Positions 11,263 to 19,567 of a stretch of DNA of 64,000 nt are shown here, in pieces. Origin of the DNA: a bacterium (GTDB taxonomy: Bacteria; Bacillota; Clostridia; Oscillospirales; Acutalibacteraceae); contig JALFLK010000013.1 in the NCBI GenBank assembly GCA_022774755.1, positions 27,891-91,890 on the forward strand, given 5' to 3'. The notes under the pieces are model-generated. The model was not told where the DNA came from, made no database searches, and worked only from the letters and a program-made list of their open reading frames with translations. The translations under genes and the position numbers were made by a program. Position 1 is the first letter of the stretch. Every line of letters starts with the position of its first letter.

Positions 11263-12010
11263 AAGAATCATCCCCTGTCTTGATGTAAAAAACGGCAGGG
11301 TTGTAAAAGGAATGAGCTTTGTAAATCTGGTTGATGCAGGCGACCCTGTGGAATCGGCTATACAGTACGATAAACAGGGAGCAGACGAGCTTGTGTTTTT
11401 GGATATTACAGCATCCTCCGACGCAAGGAACATTATGATAAATATGGTGGAAAAGGTTGCAAATTCAATCTTTATCCCCTTTACCGTAGGCGGAGGAATC
11501 CGAAGTGTTGACGACTTTAACGCTATTCTCAGAGCAGGCGCAGATAAGGTGTCGGTTAATTCAGCCGCAATTAAATATCCCGACTTAATAAACGAAGCCG
11601 CCTACAAATTCGGCAATCAATGCGTTGTGTCGGCTATTGACGCAAAGCGCAAAGAAGACGGAAATTGGGAGGTTTATATAAACGGAGGAAGAATCCCAAC
11701 AGGTCTTGACGCAGTTAAGTGGGCTTGCGAGTGTGAAAAGCGAGGAGCAGGAGAAATTCTGCTGACAAGTATGGACGAGGACGGTCAAAAAAGAGGATAC
11801 GACCTTGAGCTTACAAAAGCTGTTTCAGAAAGCGTTTCAATTCCCGTTATCGCCAGCGGCGGCGCAGGAGCTCTCGAACATTTTTACGACGCTTTTACAA
11901 AAGGAAAAGCCGATGCAGTGCTGGCGGCTTCTCTGTTTCATTTCGGAGAAATCCCTATTCCGAAATTAAAGGAATATCTTAATTCCAAGGGGATACCCGT
12001 AAGATTATAA
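11252..12010 (+). CDS. hisF: Imidazole glycerol phosphate synthase, cyclase subunit HisF
   Basis: This 252-residue (beta/alpha)8 barrel has HisF signatures: [20 protein letters not shown] at the N-terminus with the catalytic Asp in CLDV (D11), the second catalytic Asp in LLTSMDEDG (about D130), and phosphate-binding VGGGIRS and ASGGAG. It uses ammonia from HisH to convert PRFAR to imidazole glycerol phosphate and AICAR. Translation is coupled to hisH through the overlap. A terminator follows 31 bases after the stop. Confidence 0.97.
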   Translation: MYAKRIIPCLDVKNGRVVKGMSFVNLVDAGDPVESAIQYDKQGADELVFLDITASSDARNIMINMVEKVANSIFIPFTVGGGIRSVDDFNAILRAGADKVSVNSAAIKYPDLINEAAYKFGNQCVVSAIDAKRKEDGNWEVYINGGRIPTGLDAVKWACECEKRGAGEILLTSMDEDGQKRGYDLELTKAVSESVSIPVIASGGAGALEHFYDAFTKGKADAVLAASLFHFGEIPIPKLKEYLNSKGIPVRL

Positions 12011-12041
12011 CTGTATCACCTTTTTTATAACATTACTGATT

Positions 12042-12074
12042 TACGGCGTAATTTTCGGTTACGCCGTATTTTTA
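12042..12074 (+). terminator. Terminator after hisF
   Basis: TACGGCGTAA/TTACGCCGTA forms a 10-bp stem (12042-12051 with 12059-12068), followed by TTTTTATT on the plus strand. Confidence 0.88.
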
Positions 12075-12133
12075 TTATAAAGAATGTCAAATCAAATGTC
12101 ATTTTTAAGAAATGCTGAAATTGCGGAATAAGA

Positions 12134-12166
12134 AAAAGAGCCGGCTAATAAAAATCGGCTCTTTTA
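12134..12166. terminator. Bidirectional terminator between hisF and the CpsB-like gene
   Basis: AAAAGAGCCG/CGGCTCTTTT (12134-12143 with 12156-12165) can terminate both the rightward hisHF transcript and the leftward CpsB-like gene. Confidence 0.8.
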
Positions 12167-12217
12167 TGTAAATTATTCTTGTTACTGATAATATCCTGCA
12201 AAAACAAAAGTATAAAA

Positions 12218-12934
12218 TTATAATGCGGAAGAAAAAATTTCTTCGGCGGTTTTCTGCATTTGCACAAGCCTTTCTTCTCCGCATTTTTTGCGGATAAATC
12301 CACACGCTTGCAGGTACAAATCGGGATTGCCCCTATTCAGCGAATGAGCGTCCGTTCCCAAAATATGAATCAAGCCCCTGTCGATAAGCTTAAGAATCCT
12401 GTTGCGTCTGAAGAATTTTTCAAAGGACGACACATTAGTCTGAATAATCACGCCCATATCGGTCAACTCCTCCAAAGTGCCTTCATCCTCAAACACGTTT
12501 GGATAACGCTCAATATGAGGGATAATCGGCGTGATTCCATAGTTATCCCTTATCTTCAAAAGCTTGTCAAGAGATTTCCCCGTAAAGCTTGAATTATATG
12601 GGAACTCCGTGAGCATATACCTTGATTTACCGTAACAAGCCCTTGAAATATCCGAGTTGTTAAACAGATATTTACTTACGTAAACCTCTGCGCCCAAACA
12701 AACCGTGACGCCTTCTGGCAAGCGGGGTTTTAGCTTTTCAAAGGCTTCGTCCCTGGCGTCAGCAAAATCCTCAAGGCTTATTTCGTTTGAGTAATAATGA
12801 GGCGTAAGGCAAATATTTTTTACACCGTTTTTAAGATGTATATTTATAAGCTCCAGCGACTGCTCAACAGTTTTACAGCCGTCGTCAACCCCGGGCAATA
12901 TGTGAGAGTGCATATCAAAATAGTTCATTGTCAT
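12218..12934 (-). CDS. CpsB/YwqE-like PHP-domain tyrosine phosphatase
   Basis: This 238-residue protein begins MTMNYFDMHSHILPGVDDGC, the metal-binding PHP motif of the CpsB/YwqE protein-tyrosine phosphatases. Further metal ligands lie in LTPHYY, LGAEV, PIIPHIERYP and ILGTDAHSL. Relatives dephosphorylate tyrosine kinases that control capsule or exopolysaccharide synthesis. No such kinase is in the window. Two in-frame ATGs (12934 and 12928) share one weak ribosome binding site, so the start may be two codons later. The gene is 23 bases from leuB and may be co-transcribed with it. Confidence 0.87.
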   Translation of the reverse strand: MTMNYFDMHSHILPGVDDGCKTVEQSLELINIHLKNGVKNICLTPHYYSNEISLEDFADARDEAFEKLKPRLPEGVTVCLGAEVYVSKYLFNNSDISRACYGKSRYMLTEFPYNSSFTGKSLDKLLKIRDNYGITPIIPHIERYPNVFEDEGTLEELTDMGVIIQTNVSSFEKFFRRNRILKLIDRGLIHILGTDAHSLNRGNPDLYLQACGFIRKKCGEERLVQMQKTAEEIFSSAL

Positions 12935-12957
12935 TTACCGCAAATTTATGTTCCGAA

Positions 12958-14028
12958 TCAAAGGGCGGCGCAGACTAAGTCGCCCATTTCTTCGCATGTA
13001 ACCTTCTTTGTTCCCTCTTCGTAAATATCGGGAGTTCTGTATTCTTTCAAAACCTTATTAACTGCTTTTTCAATGGCCTCGGCAGCCTCGGGACGGTCAA
13101 GGGAATATTTGAGCATCATTCCGGCAGAAAGTATAGTAGCCAGAGGATTTGCGATTCCTTTGCCTGCAATATCGGGAGCAGAGCCGTGAATAGGCTCGTA
13201 CAGTCCGCTCTTGCCCTCAGAAAGAGAAGCAGAAGCAAGCATACCGATAGAACCGCTTATCATTGAAGCCTCATCGGACAAAATATCGCCGAAGATATTG
13301 GAAGTTACAATAACGTCAAACTGCTTTGGGTTAATAACAAGCTGCATAGCGCAGTTATCAACATAAAGATGATTCAGCTCAACCTCAGGATATTCCTTAG
13401 AAATTCTGATAACGGTTTCTCTCCACAGCCTTGAAGACTCAAGAACATTTGCCTTGTCAACGCTTGTCAGCTTCTTATTGCGCTTCATAGCTAAGTCAAA
13501 GGCAACTCTTACAATACGCTCAATTTCAGGCACTGTATACATTTCCGTATCGTATGCGGCAGGCTGTCCGTTTACCTCTTTTCTTCCCTTTTCTCCGAAA
13601 TAAATTCCGCCTGTCAGCTCTCTGACAATCATAATGTCAAGAGCGCCGTTGATGATTTCATCCTTAACGGGAGAAGCCTCTTTTAACGGCTCAAAAATAA
13701 CCGCAGGACGCAGATTTGCAAAAAGTCCCAAAGCTCCTCTTATGCCCAGAAGTCCTGCCTCGGGGCGATTGTTTCCGGGCTGATTATCCCACTTAGGGCC
13801 GCCTACTGCACCCAAAAGTACGCTGTCGGCATTTTTGCATTTTTCCACGGTTTCATCGGGAAGAGGAACTCCCGTTGCATCAATAGCACAGCCGCCTAAA
13901 AGTGCCTCGTCATATTCAATGGAAAAGCCGAATTTTTCTCCGGCTTTATCCAATACCTTAACCGCCTGATTTACAATCTCAGGTCCGATTCCGTCGCCTT
14001 TAAGCAAAACTATCTTATAATCTGCCAT
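12958..14028 (-). CDS. leuB: 3-isopropylmalate dehydrogenase
   Basis: This protein has 356 residues from the ATG at 14028, which has AGGAGA at the right distance; an upstream in-frame start would add ten unlikely residues. Family motifs are [12 protein letters not shown] at the N-terminus, the substrate-binding [10 protein letters not shown] and the NAD-binding [20 protein letters not shown] (about 280-300). It oxidises 3-isopropylmalate in leucine biosynthesis using NAD+. leuA, leuC and leuD are not in the window. No T-box is evident in the upstream region. Confidence 0.96.
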   Translation of the reverse strand: MADYKIVLLKGDGIGPEIVNQAVKVLDKAGEKFGFSIEYDEALLGGCAIDATGVPLPDETVEKCKNADSVLLGAVGGPKWDNQPGNNRPEAGLLGIRGALGLFANLRPAVIFEPLKEASPVKDEIINGALDIMIVRELTGGIYFGEKGRKEVNGQPAAYDTEMYTVPEIERIVRVAFDLAMKRNKKLTSVDKANVLESSRLWRETVIRISKEYPEVELNHLYVDNCAMQLVINPKQFDVIVTSNIFGDILSDEASMISGSIGMLASASLSEGKSGLYEPIHGSAPDIAGKGIANPLATILSAGMMLKYSLDRPEAAEAIEKAVNKVLKEYRTPDIYEEGTKKVTCEEMGDLVCAAL

Positions 14029-14107
14029 AACAATTCTCCTTTGTGATTTACTATACAAGTTTTTATACTATCATTTTCTATCATATTATTACATAATAAA
14101 TTCCGAA

Positions 14108-14131
14108 AGATTGTAAACAACGCTACAATCT
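14108..14131 (-). terminator. Weak terminator-like hairpin after the histidine phosphatase gene
   Basis: AGATTGTA/TACAATCT forms an 8-bp stem with only a short T run on the minus strand. Confidence 0.45.
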
Positions 14132-14147
14132 AATAAATTAAGATACA

Positions 14148-14771
14148 TTATTCCTCAATTTCTTCGGGGATTTTTTTATAAACCTCTGCAACCTTATCTC
14201 TCTGCCACAGCAAAGGCGTAATCCTTACGGAATATCCAAAGCCGTTGTCCATAACCCAGTCAAAGGGCTTTGCCTGGGGCAGTCCGTAAACAGCAAGCAA
14301 GGTCATAATAACACCGCCGTGGGTAATAATAACGCTTTCGGTGGTGCCTGTTTTCATCAAGCCCTCAACAATGCTCTCAAACATTCTGCATATGCGCCTT
14401 GTAAAGTCGTCATTGCTTTCTCCCCTGGGAGGTTTAACCTCCGGCGAGCCGGAAAGCCACTTTTCAAAAACCTCATCGCCTTTTAATTCTTCCGCAGTCT
14501 TGCCCTCCCATTCCCCGAAATTACATTCTGAAAGCCGGTCGATAATCAATGGCTTTTGCTGAGGATACAGAATACGGCAGGTTTCAATACATCTTTTAAG
14601 AGGGCTTGTAAACACCGCCATTGTACCGGGATACTTGTAGGTTTTATCCAGAATTTCAAGCTCCTTTTTGCCGTCCTCGCTAAGGGGAACATCGGTTGTG
14701 CCTATGTATTTTCCGCTTAATGTTTCGCTGATTTTGCCGTGACGGATAAAATGAATAACATAAGATTTCAT
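14148..14771 (-). CDS. Histidine phosphatase family protein (phosphoglycerate mutase-like)
   Basis: The protein has 207 residues. It has the catalytic RHG motif (HFIRHGKIS, H11 region), the FTSPLKRCIET arginine block, the CNFGEWEGKTAEEL loop and the second catalytic histidine in VIITHGGVIMTLL. This is the pattern of phosphoglycerate mutase-like or alpha-ribazole phosphatases. Cobalamin genes are not nearby, so the substrate is left open. ATG at 14771 follows AAGGAG. It is divergent from the XRE regulator 83 bases away. Confidence 0.85.
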   Translation of the reverse strand: MKSYVIHFIRHGKISETLSGKYIGTTDVPLSEDGKKELEILDKTYKYPGTMAVFTSPLKRCIETCRILYPQQKPLIIDRLSECNFGEWEGKTAEELKGDEVFEKWLSGSPEVKPPRGESNDDFTRRICRMFESIVEGLMKTGTTESVIITHGGVIMTLLAVYGLPQAKPFDWVMDNGFGYSVRITPLLWQRDKVAEVYKKIPEEIEE

Positions 14772-14854
14772 TTAAAAACTCCTTAACAAATCTTTACAAA
14801 TTTATATAAATAAAGTAAAATTAAAGTATCCGAATTTTTGAGAGAGGTTAAAGT

Positions 14855-15526
14855 ATGAACAGGGATTTTCCGAGAATTATTACATTGCTGAGAAAGGAAC
14901 GGGGACTGAGCCAGCGCCGTGCATCTGACGAGCTTGGCATTTCTCAGGCTTTGCTGTCTCACTACGAAAAAGGCATCAGAGAATGTGGTCTTGATTTTCT
15001 TGTAAAAATTGCAGACTACTACAATGTTTCCTGCGATTATCTCCTTGGCAGAACTCCCCAGCGCAACGGTGCAACCATCAGCGTTGACGATATTCCCCAG
15101 CACAGCGAAGATAACGACTCGGACAGCGCAAAAACAGATATGCTTTCGTCCCTGAACAAAAAGCTGATAATAAACACAACATCGGTTATTTTTGACGCCG
15201 TTACTCAAATGTCCAGCAAAAAGCTGACAAACTCCGTATCAGGCTACCTTATGGGGGCAAACTATACCGTTTTCAGAAAGCTCTATTCCTCCAACGACAG
15301 CAACCCTAAGGGAATGTTTTCAATACCCGATAACGCCTGCAGCGGTTACTGCGACGCATTTATGGAAATAAGCAAAACAAAAATCGACCTTAATCTTGCA
15401 GGCAAAAAGGGCAAAAAATCACTTAATATGTCGCCTGAATCAATACGCAGCGACTTCCCGTCAGAGGCAAGCTCACTTTTCAGCCTTATTCAAAACACGG
15501 AAAAAAGCATTAAGGGCATAGGCTGA
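14855..15526 (+). CDS. XRE-family helix-turn-helix regulator with an uncharacterised C-terminal half
   Basis: The protein has 223 residues. Residues 1-62 are a Cro/CI-type helix-turn-helix (FPRIITLLRKERGLSQRRASDELGISQALLSHYEKG...CDYLLGR). The remaining 160 residues, rich in Ser, Lys and Asp, have no motif I can place. ATG at 14855 follows AGAGAGGTTAA. It is divergently transcribed from the histidine phosphatase gene and stands alone on the plus strand. Its regulatory target is unknown. Confidence 0.85.
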   Translation: MNRDFPRIITLLRKERGLSQRRASDELGISQALLSHYEKGIRECGLDFLVKIADYYNVSCDYLLGRTPQRNGATISVDDIPQHSEDNDSDSAKTDMLSSLNKKLIINTTSVIFDAVTQMSSKKLTNSVSGYLMGANYTVFRKLYSSNDSNPKGMFSIPDNACSGYCDAFMEISKTKIDLNLAGKKGKKSLNMSPESIRSDFPSEASSLFSLIQNTEKSIKGIG

Positions 15527-15581
15527 CAACGCTGAAAACAGACAGAATACACAAAATAATCGGTAAGCCTGCGTTAGGCAA

Positions 15582-16061
15582 TCATCTCGGCAAGTCCATT
15601 TTATGATTATTTTCAAAATCAAGCAGATATTTCTTTATCTCTGTTCCCACAGCATATCCCGTAAGGCTTCCGCTTGCACCTATTACCCTGTGACAGGGAA
15701 TAATTATTAAAACAGGATTTTTTCCGCAGGCATTTCCAACAGCCCGGCAGGCACCGGGCTTGCCCATAGACTCAGAAATGTCTTTGTAGGAAACGGTCTT
15801 GCCGTAACCAATTCTTTGAATTTTTCTCCATACATCTTGCTGAAAAGCAGTTCCGCAGGGCTTCACAGGAATCGTAAAACGCTTTCTTTCTCCCCTAAAA
15901 TATTCATCAAGCTGAGCACAGGCTTTTTCAGCCAAAGGGGACGGCTCAGCGGAACATTCTATGTCGGACAGAAAAACAGCCGTAACGGCAGTTCCGTCGT
16001 CCTGAATACACATTTTGCCCACAGGCGAATTATAAGTAAAACAATTCATAAAACTATTCAT
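15582..16061 (-). CDS. ogt: Methylated-DNA--protein-cysteine methyltransferase
   Basis: The 159-residue protein ends with the Ogt active site IIIPCHRVIG (nucleophile C123), preceded by the DNA-binding AFQQDVWRKIQRIGYGKTVSY...RAVGNACGKNP segment. It repairs O6-methylguanine by one-time transfer of the methyl group to the cysteine. Two starts are possible: ATG at 16061 and ATG at 16049. Neither has a strong ribosome binding site, and the later one begins closer to the usual family N-terminus. Confidence 0.95.
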   Translation of the reverse strand: MNSFMNCFTYNSPVGKMCIQDDGTAVTAVFLSDIECSAEPSPLAEKACAQLDEYFRGERKRFTIPVKPCGTAFQQDVWRKIQRIGYGKTVSYKDISESMGKPGACRAVGNACGKNPVLIIIPCHRVIGASGSLTGYAVGTEIKKYLLDFENNHKMDLPR

Positions 16062-16097
16062 AAATCACTGACATTTCAAAACAACTAATATCACAAA

Positions 16098-16125
16098 CAA
16101 AGGTGGGATTTCTCCCACCTTTTTT
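16098..16125. terminator. Terminator between the pseudokinase gene and ogt
   Basis: AAGGTGGGA/TCCCACCTT (16100-16108 with 16113-16121) is a 9-bp stem with T-rich sequence on both sides, the longer run being on the plus strand. It lies just after the pseudokinase stop. Confidence 0.72.
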
Positions 16126-16132
16126 AATACAC

Positions 16133-17770
16133 TCAGTTTGATGTAACCGAACTAACCTTGCTTGAAGAGGCGTCGTCGTTTGTTTCAACGCCTTTGCTTA
16201 CGATAATCTTAACCTCGGCTCCGTCTTCGAGCTGGTCACCGGGCTTATAATCCTTATATGCAATTACCCTGTCCTTGGCAAATTCGTTGCTGTACTGATA
16301 ATCGGCATTTACCACAAAGCCTAAAGCACCTAAAGATTCCGCAACCGTATCAATGTTTTTGTCCTCAACCTGAGGCAATTTCCGCATCTGACTGCCCTTG
16401 CTGACCGTCAGGGTTACTGCAACCTCAACGCCCTCGTTTACAGGCGAACCTGCCGGCGGAAACTGCTTCATAACCTGTCCCTCAGGATACTGGTCGCTGT
16501 ACTCGTCCTCAAAAGCACGGTAAAACTTTACGTTTGTATCAGAAGCTTGGTCAATATCATTGTAAACCTTACCCACATAATCGGGAACGGTAGGACCCGT
16601 CCACTCCTGATTCTCGGTAGTTTCCTGGTTTGACATATCGCCGTTAAAAAGCGAAGCAAAGGGATTCTGAAGGAATATCAAAATTCCGACAACTCCCAAA
16701 ACAACAGCCGTTATTGCGGCGGAAAGAACTCCTATTGAAAAATGGGACATTCCCTTTTTTTCGTCATCTTTAATTTTATTCAGACTTGCCGTTCTTGAAA
16801 TTTCCTCCTGAATTGCCTGAACAGTAGGCGCAAGAGAAAGCTGTGAACGCAAATCGTCAAAATCGGTTATACGGTTTTCCCTCTTAACCTGCAAACCGTT
16901 TGCAAGGGCTGTAACAACATGGGGAGGCAGACGCTTAACCGTATTTGTGCTCATTAAAAGTCTGCTGTCCTTAAGCCTTTCCTGGGCATTGTTGGGCAGA
17001 TGACCTGTAAGCGCATAAAAAAGCGTAGCGCAAAAGCCGTATATATCTGTAATATTATCAAGAGGAAAATTATCAAGGTACTGTTCGGGAGCGGCGCATC
17101 CGCCGAAAAGCTGAGATTTAAGCTCCGTGCCTCTTTTCCTCTCGTTCTGTGTGGCAAATCCTGTAATTTTTATCTTACCTGCGGCTGTAACATACATATT
17201 CCTGGGCGAAAGAGCATAGTGACCTATTCCCTTTTTATGCATAGCCTCAAGTGCAGAAATAACAGGCATAAACAGAGGACGGGCAATATCCCAATCCAAA
17301 TGTCCGTTACTGCGCTTTACATATTCCTCAAAAGGAATCAAGTCCTCGTTTTCTTCAATAACATATGCGGTGTTATTCTCCGTAAACACATCGTGAATTT
17401 TTAAAAGAGCCGACAAATCTTTCATCTGAGAAAGAGTGGAATAGTAAGAGATAAACTGTTTTTTCAGTTTATTGTAAACAGTTTCGTTTTCAAAAGACAC
17501 CTTGACTTCTTTTTCGTTATATTGCCTGTCAAACAAACCTATAGGCAAAAACTCACAGACAATCACAATCTCTCCGGTGTGCTTATCAAAGCCCAGATAG
17601 CGAGTGCTTTCTCCGTTGTTATCTATACCTGTTCCTACTATATATCTGTTATTTAAAACCGTCCTGTAAGGCAAAAAAGGTGCTGACTGAGTTTTAGTAT
17701 TGTCAAATCCGCAGTTAGGGCAAACCTGATTACTGCCGATTTCCTGCATACAGCCCATACACAATGACAT
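16133..17770 (-). CDS. Zinc-ribbon, kinase-fold (probable pseudokinase), transmembrane protein with two PASTA domains
   Basis: This 545-residue protein begins at the ATG at 17770, 8 bases after GGAG. It starts with a CxxC...CxxC zinc ribbon (within residues 4-20), then a kinase fold (about 45-310), a membrane segment (about 345-367) and two extracellular PASTA repeats (about 390-460 and 465-530). Key catalytic residues are absent: the position of the ATP lysine falls in VIVCEF, the HRD loop reads HYALSPRN (about 184-191), and DFG reads TGFA (about 203-206). The APE motif (AAPEQY) is kept. I infer a catalytically dead sensor that may bind peptidoglycan or muropeptides outside and scaffold signalling inside. 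A canonical PASTA kinase is encoded at 31943-34039. Confidence 0.85.
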   Translation of the reverse strand: MSLCMGCMQEIGSNQVCPNCGFDNTKTQSAPFLPYRTVLNNRYIVGTGIDNNGESTRYLGFDKHTGEIVIVCEFLPIGLFDRQYNEKEVKVSFENETVYNKLKKQFISYYSTLSQMKDLSALLKIHDVFTENNTAYVIEENEDLIPFEEYVKRSNGHLDWDIARPLFMPVISALEAMHKKGIGHYALSPRNMYVTAAGKIKITGFATQNERKRGTELKSQLFGGCAAPEQYLDNFPLDNITDIYGFCATLFYALTGHLPNNAQERLKDSRLLMSTNTVKRLPPHVVTALANGLQVKRENRITDFDDLRSQLSLAPTVQAIQEEISRTASLNKIKDDEKKGMSHFSIGVLSAAITAVVLGVVGILIFLQNPFASLFNGDMSNQETTENQEWTGPTVPDYVGKVYNDIDQASDTNVKFYRAFEDEYSDQYPEGQVMKQFPPAGSPVNEGVEVAVTLTVSKGSQMRKLPQVEDKNIDTVAESLGALGFVVNADYQYSNEFAKDRVIAYKDYKPGDQLEDGAEVKIIVSKGVETNDDASSSKVSSVTSN

Positions 17771-18010
17771 ACATTTCACTCCAAACTAATCAAATTGCAT
17801 CAAAAAAAATCCGATAAGATTATTCTACCATAAAAGAATTATATAAATCAAGAATACAAGTTATCAATATTATTACAGTTTTGTTATTCTCTGTAATACC
17901 AATACTCCGTAATTTTATTTATCGTTAATTATATCATACATACGCACCATTGTAAATATTTTTTGCCTGACACTTTTGAATAATTACCAAGCAATTTCGT
18001 ATAATACAAA
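17771..18010. other. Non-coding stretch upstream of the pseudokinase gene
   Basis: This AT-rich region holds no convincing gene. It presumably contains the pseudokinase promoter, but I cannot place a clear -35/-10 pair. A structured repeat copy begins at 18011. Confidence 0.5.
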
Positions 18011-18095
18011 GCCGAGTACCTCGACACGCAATCCGAGCAGGCAGATTGATTTTGCAAAACACTATGTTGCCCGACTGTTAAAAGCAGTTTCCAAT
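18011..18095 (-). repeat. Structured intergenic repeat, copy A
   Basis: On the minus strand it shares with 24194-24272 the block CTCGGATTGCNTGTCGAGG and the hairpin CGAGGTACTCG, plus an upstream GGAAA...CGGGC part. It sits directly after the ybaK terminator. The long-range stem of copy B is only partly preserved here. It may be a small RNA or a REP-like element. Confidence 0.55.
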
Positions 18096-18100
18096 AAAGT

Positions 18101-18139
18101 AAAAAAGCCGGGGCAAAAAGCTGTGCGTTCAGCCTCGGC
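18101..18139 (-). terminator. Terminator after ybaK
   Basis: On the minus strand GCCGAGGC pairs with GCCCCGGC (one mismatch), followed by TTTTTT. Confidence 0.75.
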
Positions 18140-18144
18140 AGATA

Positions 18145-18615
18145 TTATTCGGGAATTTTTGTAACATCAACCCATGCTTCGGGTTCAACGGCGGTTTCCA
18201 GCTGGTCAACGGTAAGTTCCACAGCGGTGTGGTCGTTGCCGGCGGCAGGATATACCTTTTCAAACCTCTTTATACTTTCGTCAAAGTAGATTTTCACTCC
18301 GTCGTTTACGCCAAAAGGACAAACTCCGCCGGGAGCGTGACCGGTCAGCTCCTCAACCGAATCAAAGGGTATCATCTTTGCTTTCGTGTGAAATGTCTGC
18401 TTATACTTTTTGTTGTCGATTCTCGCCGTTCCCTCCGCAACAATCAGAATCGGCTTGTCATCAACAATAAACGACAGCGTTTTTGCGATTTCGTCCTCGC
18501 TAACGTCCAAAGCCTCAGCCGCCTGCTGTACGGTGGCGCTTTTTTCATTCAACACGATTATTTTTTCGTCCAGACCCTTTTCCTTTAAAAATGATTTTGC
18601 TCTTTCAACAGACAT
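18145..18615 (-). CDS. YbaK/aminoacyl-tRNA deacylase domain protein
   Basis: This 156-residue protein is a single YbaK/ProX-type domain with the conserved SATVQQAAEALDVSEDEIAKTLSF, the HAPGGVCPFG glycine-rich loop and the AAGNDHTAVELT segment. Such stand-alone proteins hydrolyse mischarged tRNAs, most often Cys- or Ala-tRNA(Pro). Which one applies here cannot be told from sequence. ATG at 18615. A MITE-like element begins 55 bases upstream of the start, so its promoter may lie in or beside that element. Confidence 0.9.
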   Translation of the reverse strand: MSVERAKSFLKEKGLDEKIIVLNEKSATVQQAAEALDVSEDEIAKTLSFIVDDKPILIVAEGTARIDNKKYKQTFHTKAKMIPFDSVEELTGHAPGGVCPFGVNDGVKIYFDESIKRFEKVYPAAGNDHTAVELTVDQLETAVEPEAWVDVTKIPE

Positions 18616-18669
18616 ATTCTCTCATACCTTTCCTCGGAAATAAACTTACCCTTATCCAGAATAATTTAA

Positions 18670-18841
18670 GGAAACACTGATTAAATCGTTTGTGCATATT
18701 GCGCCGTCAGATTTTTTGTCAGGTTGCACAAACAAACCGCAGTAATGCTGATGCATTACGAGGATTTTTTGGGCAGGCTGACGGAAAAGATGCAAGCAAG
18801 ATGTGCAAACAATCTTATGATGTGATTTATTCAGTGTTTCC
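18670..18841. mobile_element. 172-bp MITE-like element, copy 1
   Basis: The element is bounded by inverted termini GGAAACACTGATTAAATC and GATTTATTCAGTGTTTCC and by the direct 4-bp target repeat TTAA (18666-18669 and 18842-18845). It differs from the copy at 42107-42278 at only four positions. Internally there is a hairpin GTAATGC/GCATTAC and an inverted pair CCGTCAG/CTGACGG, so the element can fold end to end. It encodes no protein. It lies 14 bases past metI. Confidence 0.9.
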
Positions 18842-18855
18842 TTAATATCAAAATT

Positions 18856-19566
18856 TTATTTTTTGCCTTTCAGCCTTTTATCGGTTACCTTTGCAAGCTT
18901 TGTACCTACGCTTTGAAAAATCTGAACAAGTATTATAAGAATAATAACCGCAATCAGCATTACAAGGTATTTATATCGGTAATAGCCGTAGTTAATGGCG
19001 ATTTTTCCCAGTCCGCCTCCGCCGATAATACCGCTCATTGCAGTATATCCCAAAACCGTGGTAATAGCTATGGTGGTGTTTGAAATAAGCGACGGCAGGC
19101 TTTCTGGAATCATAACCTTAACTATTATCTGAAAAGGAGTCGCTCCCATACTTTGCGCCGCCTCGATTATATTGGGGTTTACCTCCCTTAAACTGCTTTC
19201 CACAAGCCTTGCAACAAATGGAAACGCCGCAATAACAAGCGGAACGATTGACGCCACCGTTCCGACGGTAGTTCCCACAATAAATCGGGTAATCGGGAAC
19301 ACAAGTATCATCAAAATCAAAAAAGGCACCGAACGCAGTAAATTTATAACCACATTCAACACAGACATAACAGGCTTAGGTATGGGCAAGACGCCGTTTT
19401 TCTCACCTGCCACAAGCAATACTCCCAGAGGAAGTCCGATTATTAAGGCAAACAGCGTTGCAAGCACCGTTACATAAAAGGTTTCCCAAAGGGCAAAGGG
19501 AATTTCGTTTACCGCTATATCAACGGTTTCGCTGATTACTTCCGGTGAAAACAAATTATCAAACAT
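18856..19566 (-). CDS. metI: Methionine ABC transporter permease MetI
   Basis: This 236-residue protein has five to six membrane segments and the MetI-type permease loop (EAAQSMGATPFQIIVKVMIPESLPSL, about 135-160) that contacts MetN. It imports methionine with MetN and MetQ. It starts one base after the metN stop codon, with GAGGAGG in the end of metN. It is the last gene of the metQ-metN-metI operon, and a MITE-like element follows it directly. Confidence 0.95.
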   Translation of the reverse strand: MFDNLFSPEVISETVDIAVNEIPFALWETFYVTVLATLFALIIGLPLGVLLVAGEKNGVLPIPKPVMSVLNVVINLLRSVPFLILMILVFPITRFIVGTTVGTVASIVPLVIAAFPFVARLVESSLREVNPNIIEAAQSMGATPFQIIVKVMIPESLPSLISNTTIAITTVLGYTAMSGIIGGGGLGKIAINYGYYRYKYLVMLIAVIILIILVQIFQSVGTKLAKVTDKRLKGKK

Positions 19567-19567
19567 A

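Noticed and set aside
14029..14107. T-box upstream of leuB
   Set aside because: The region before leuB is too short and has neither the T-box core nor a strong terminator.
17976..18164. 62-codon plus-strand open frame
   Set aside because: It overlaps the structured repeat and the ybaK terminator and has no ribosome binding site or homology.
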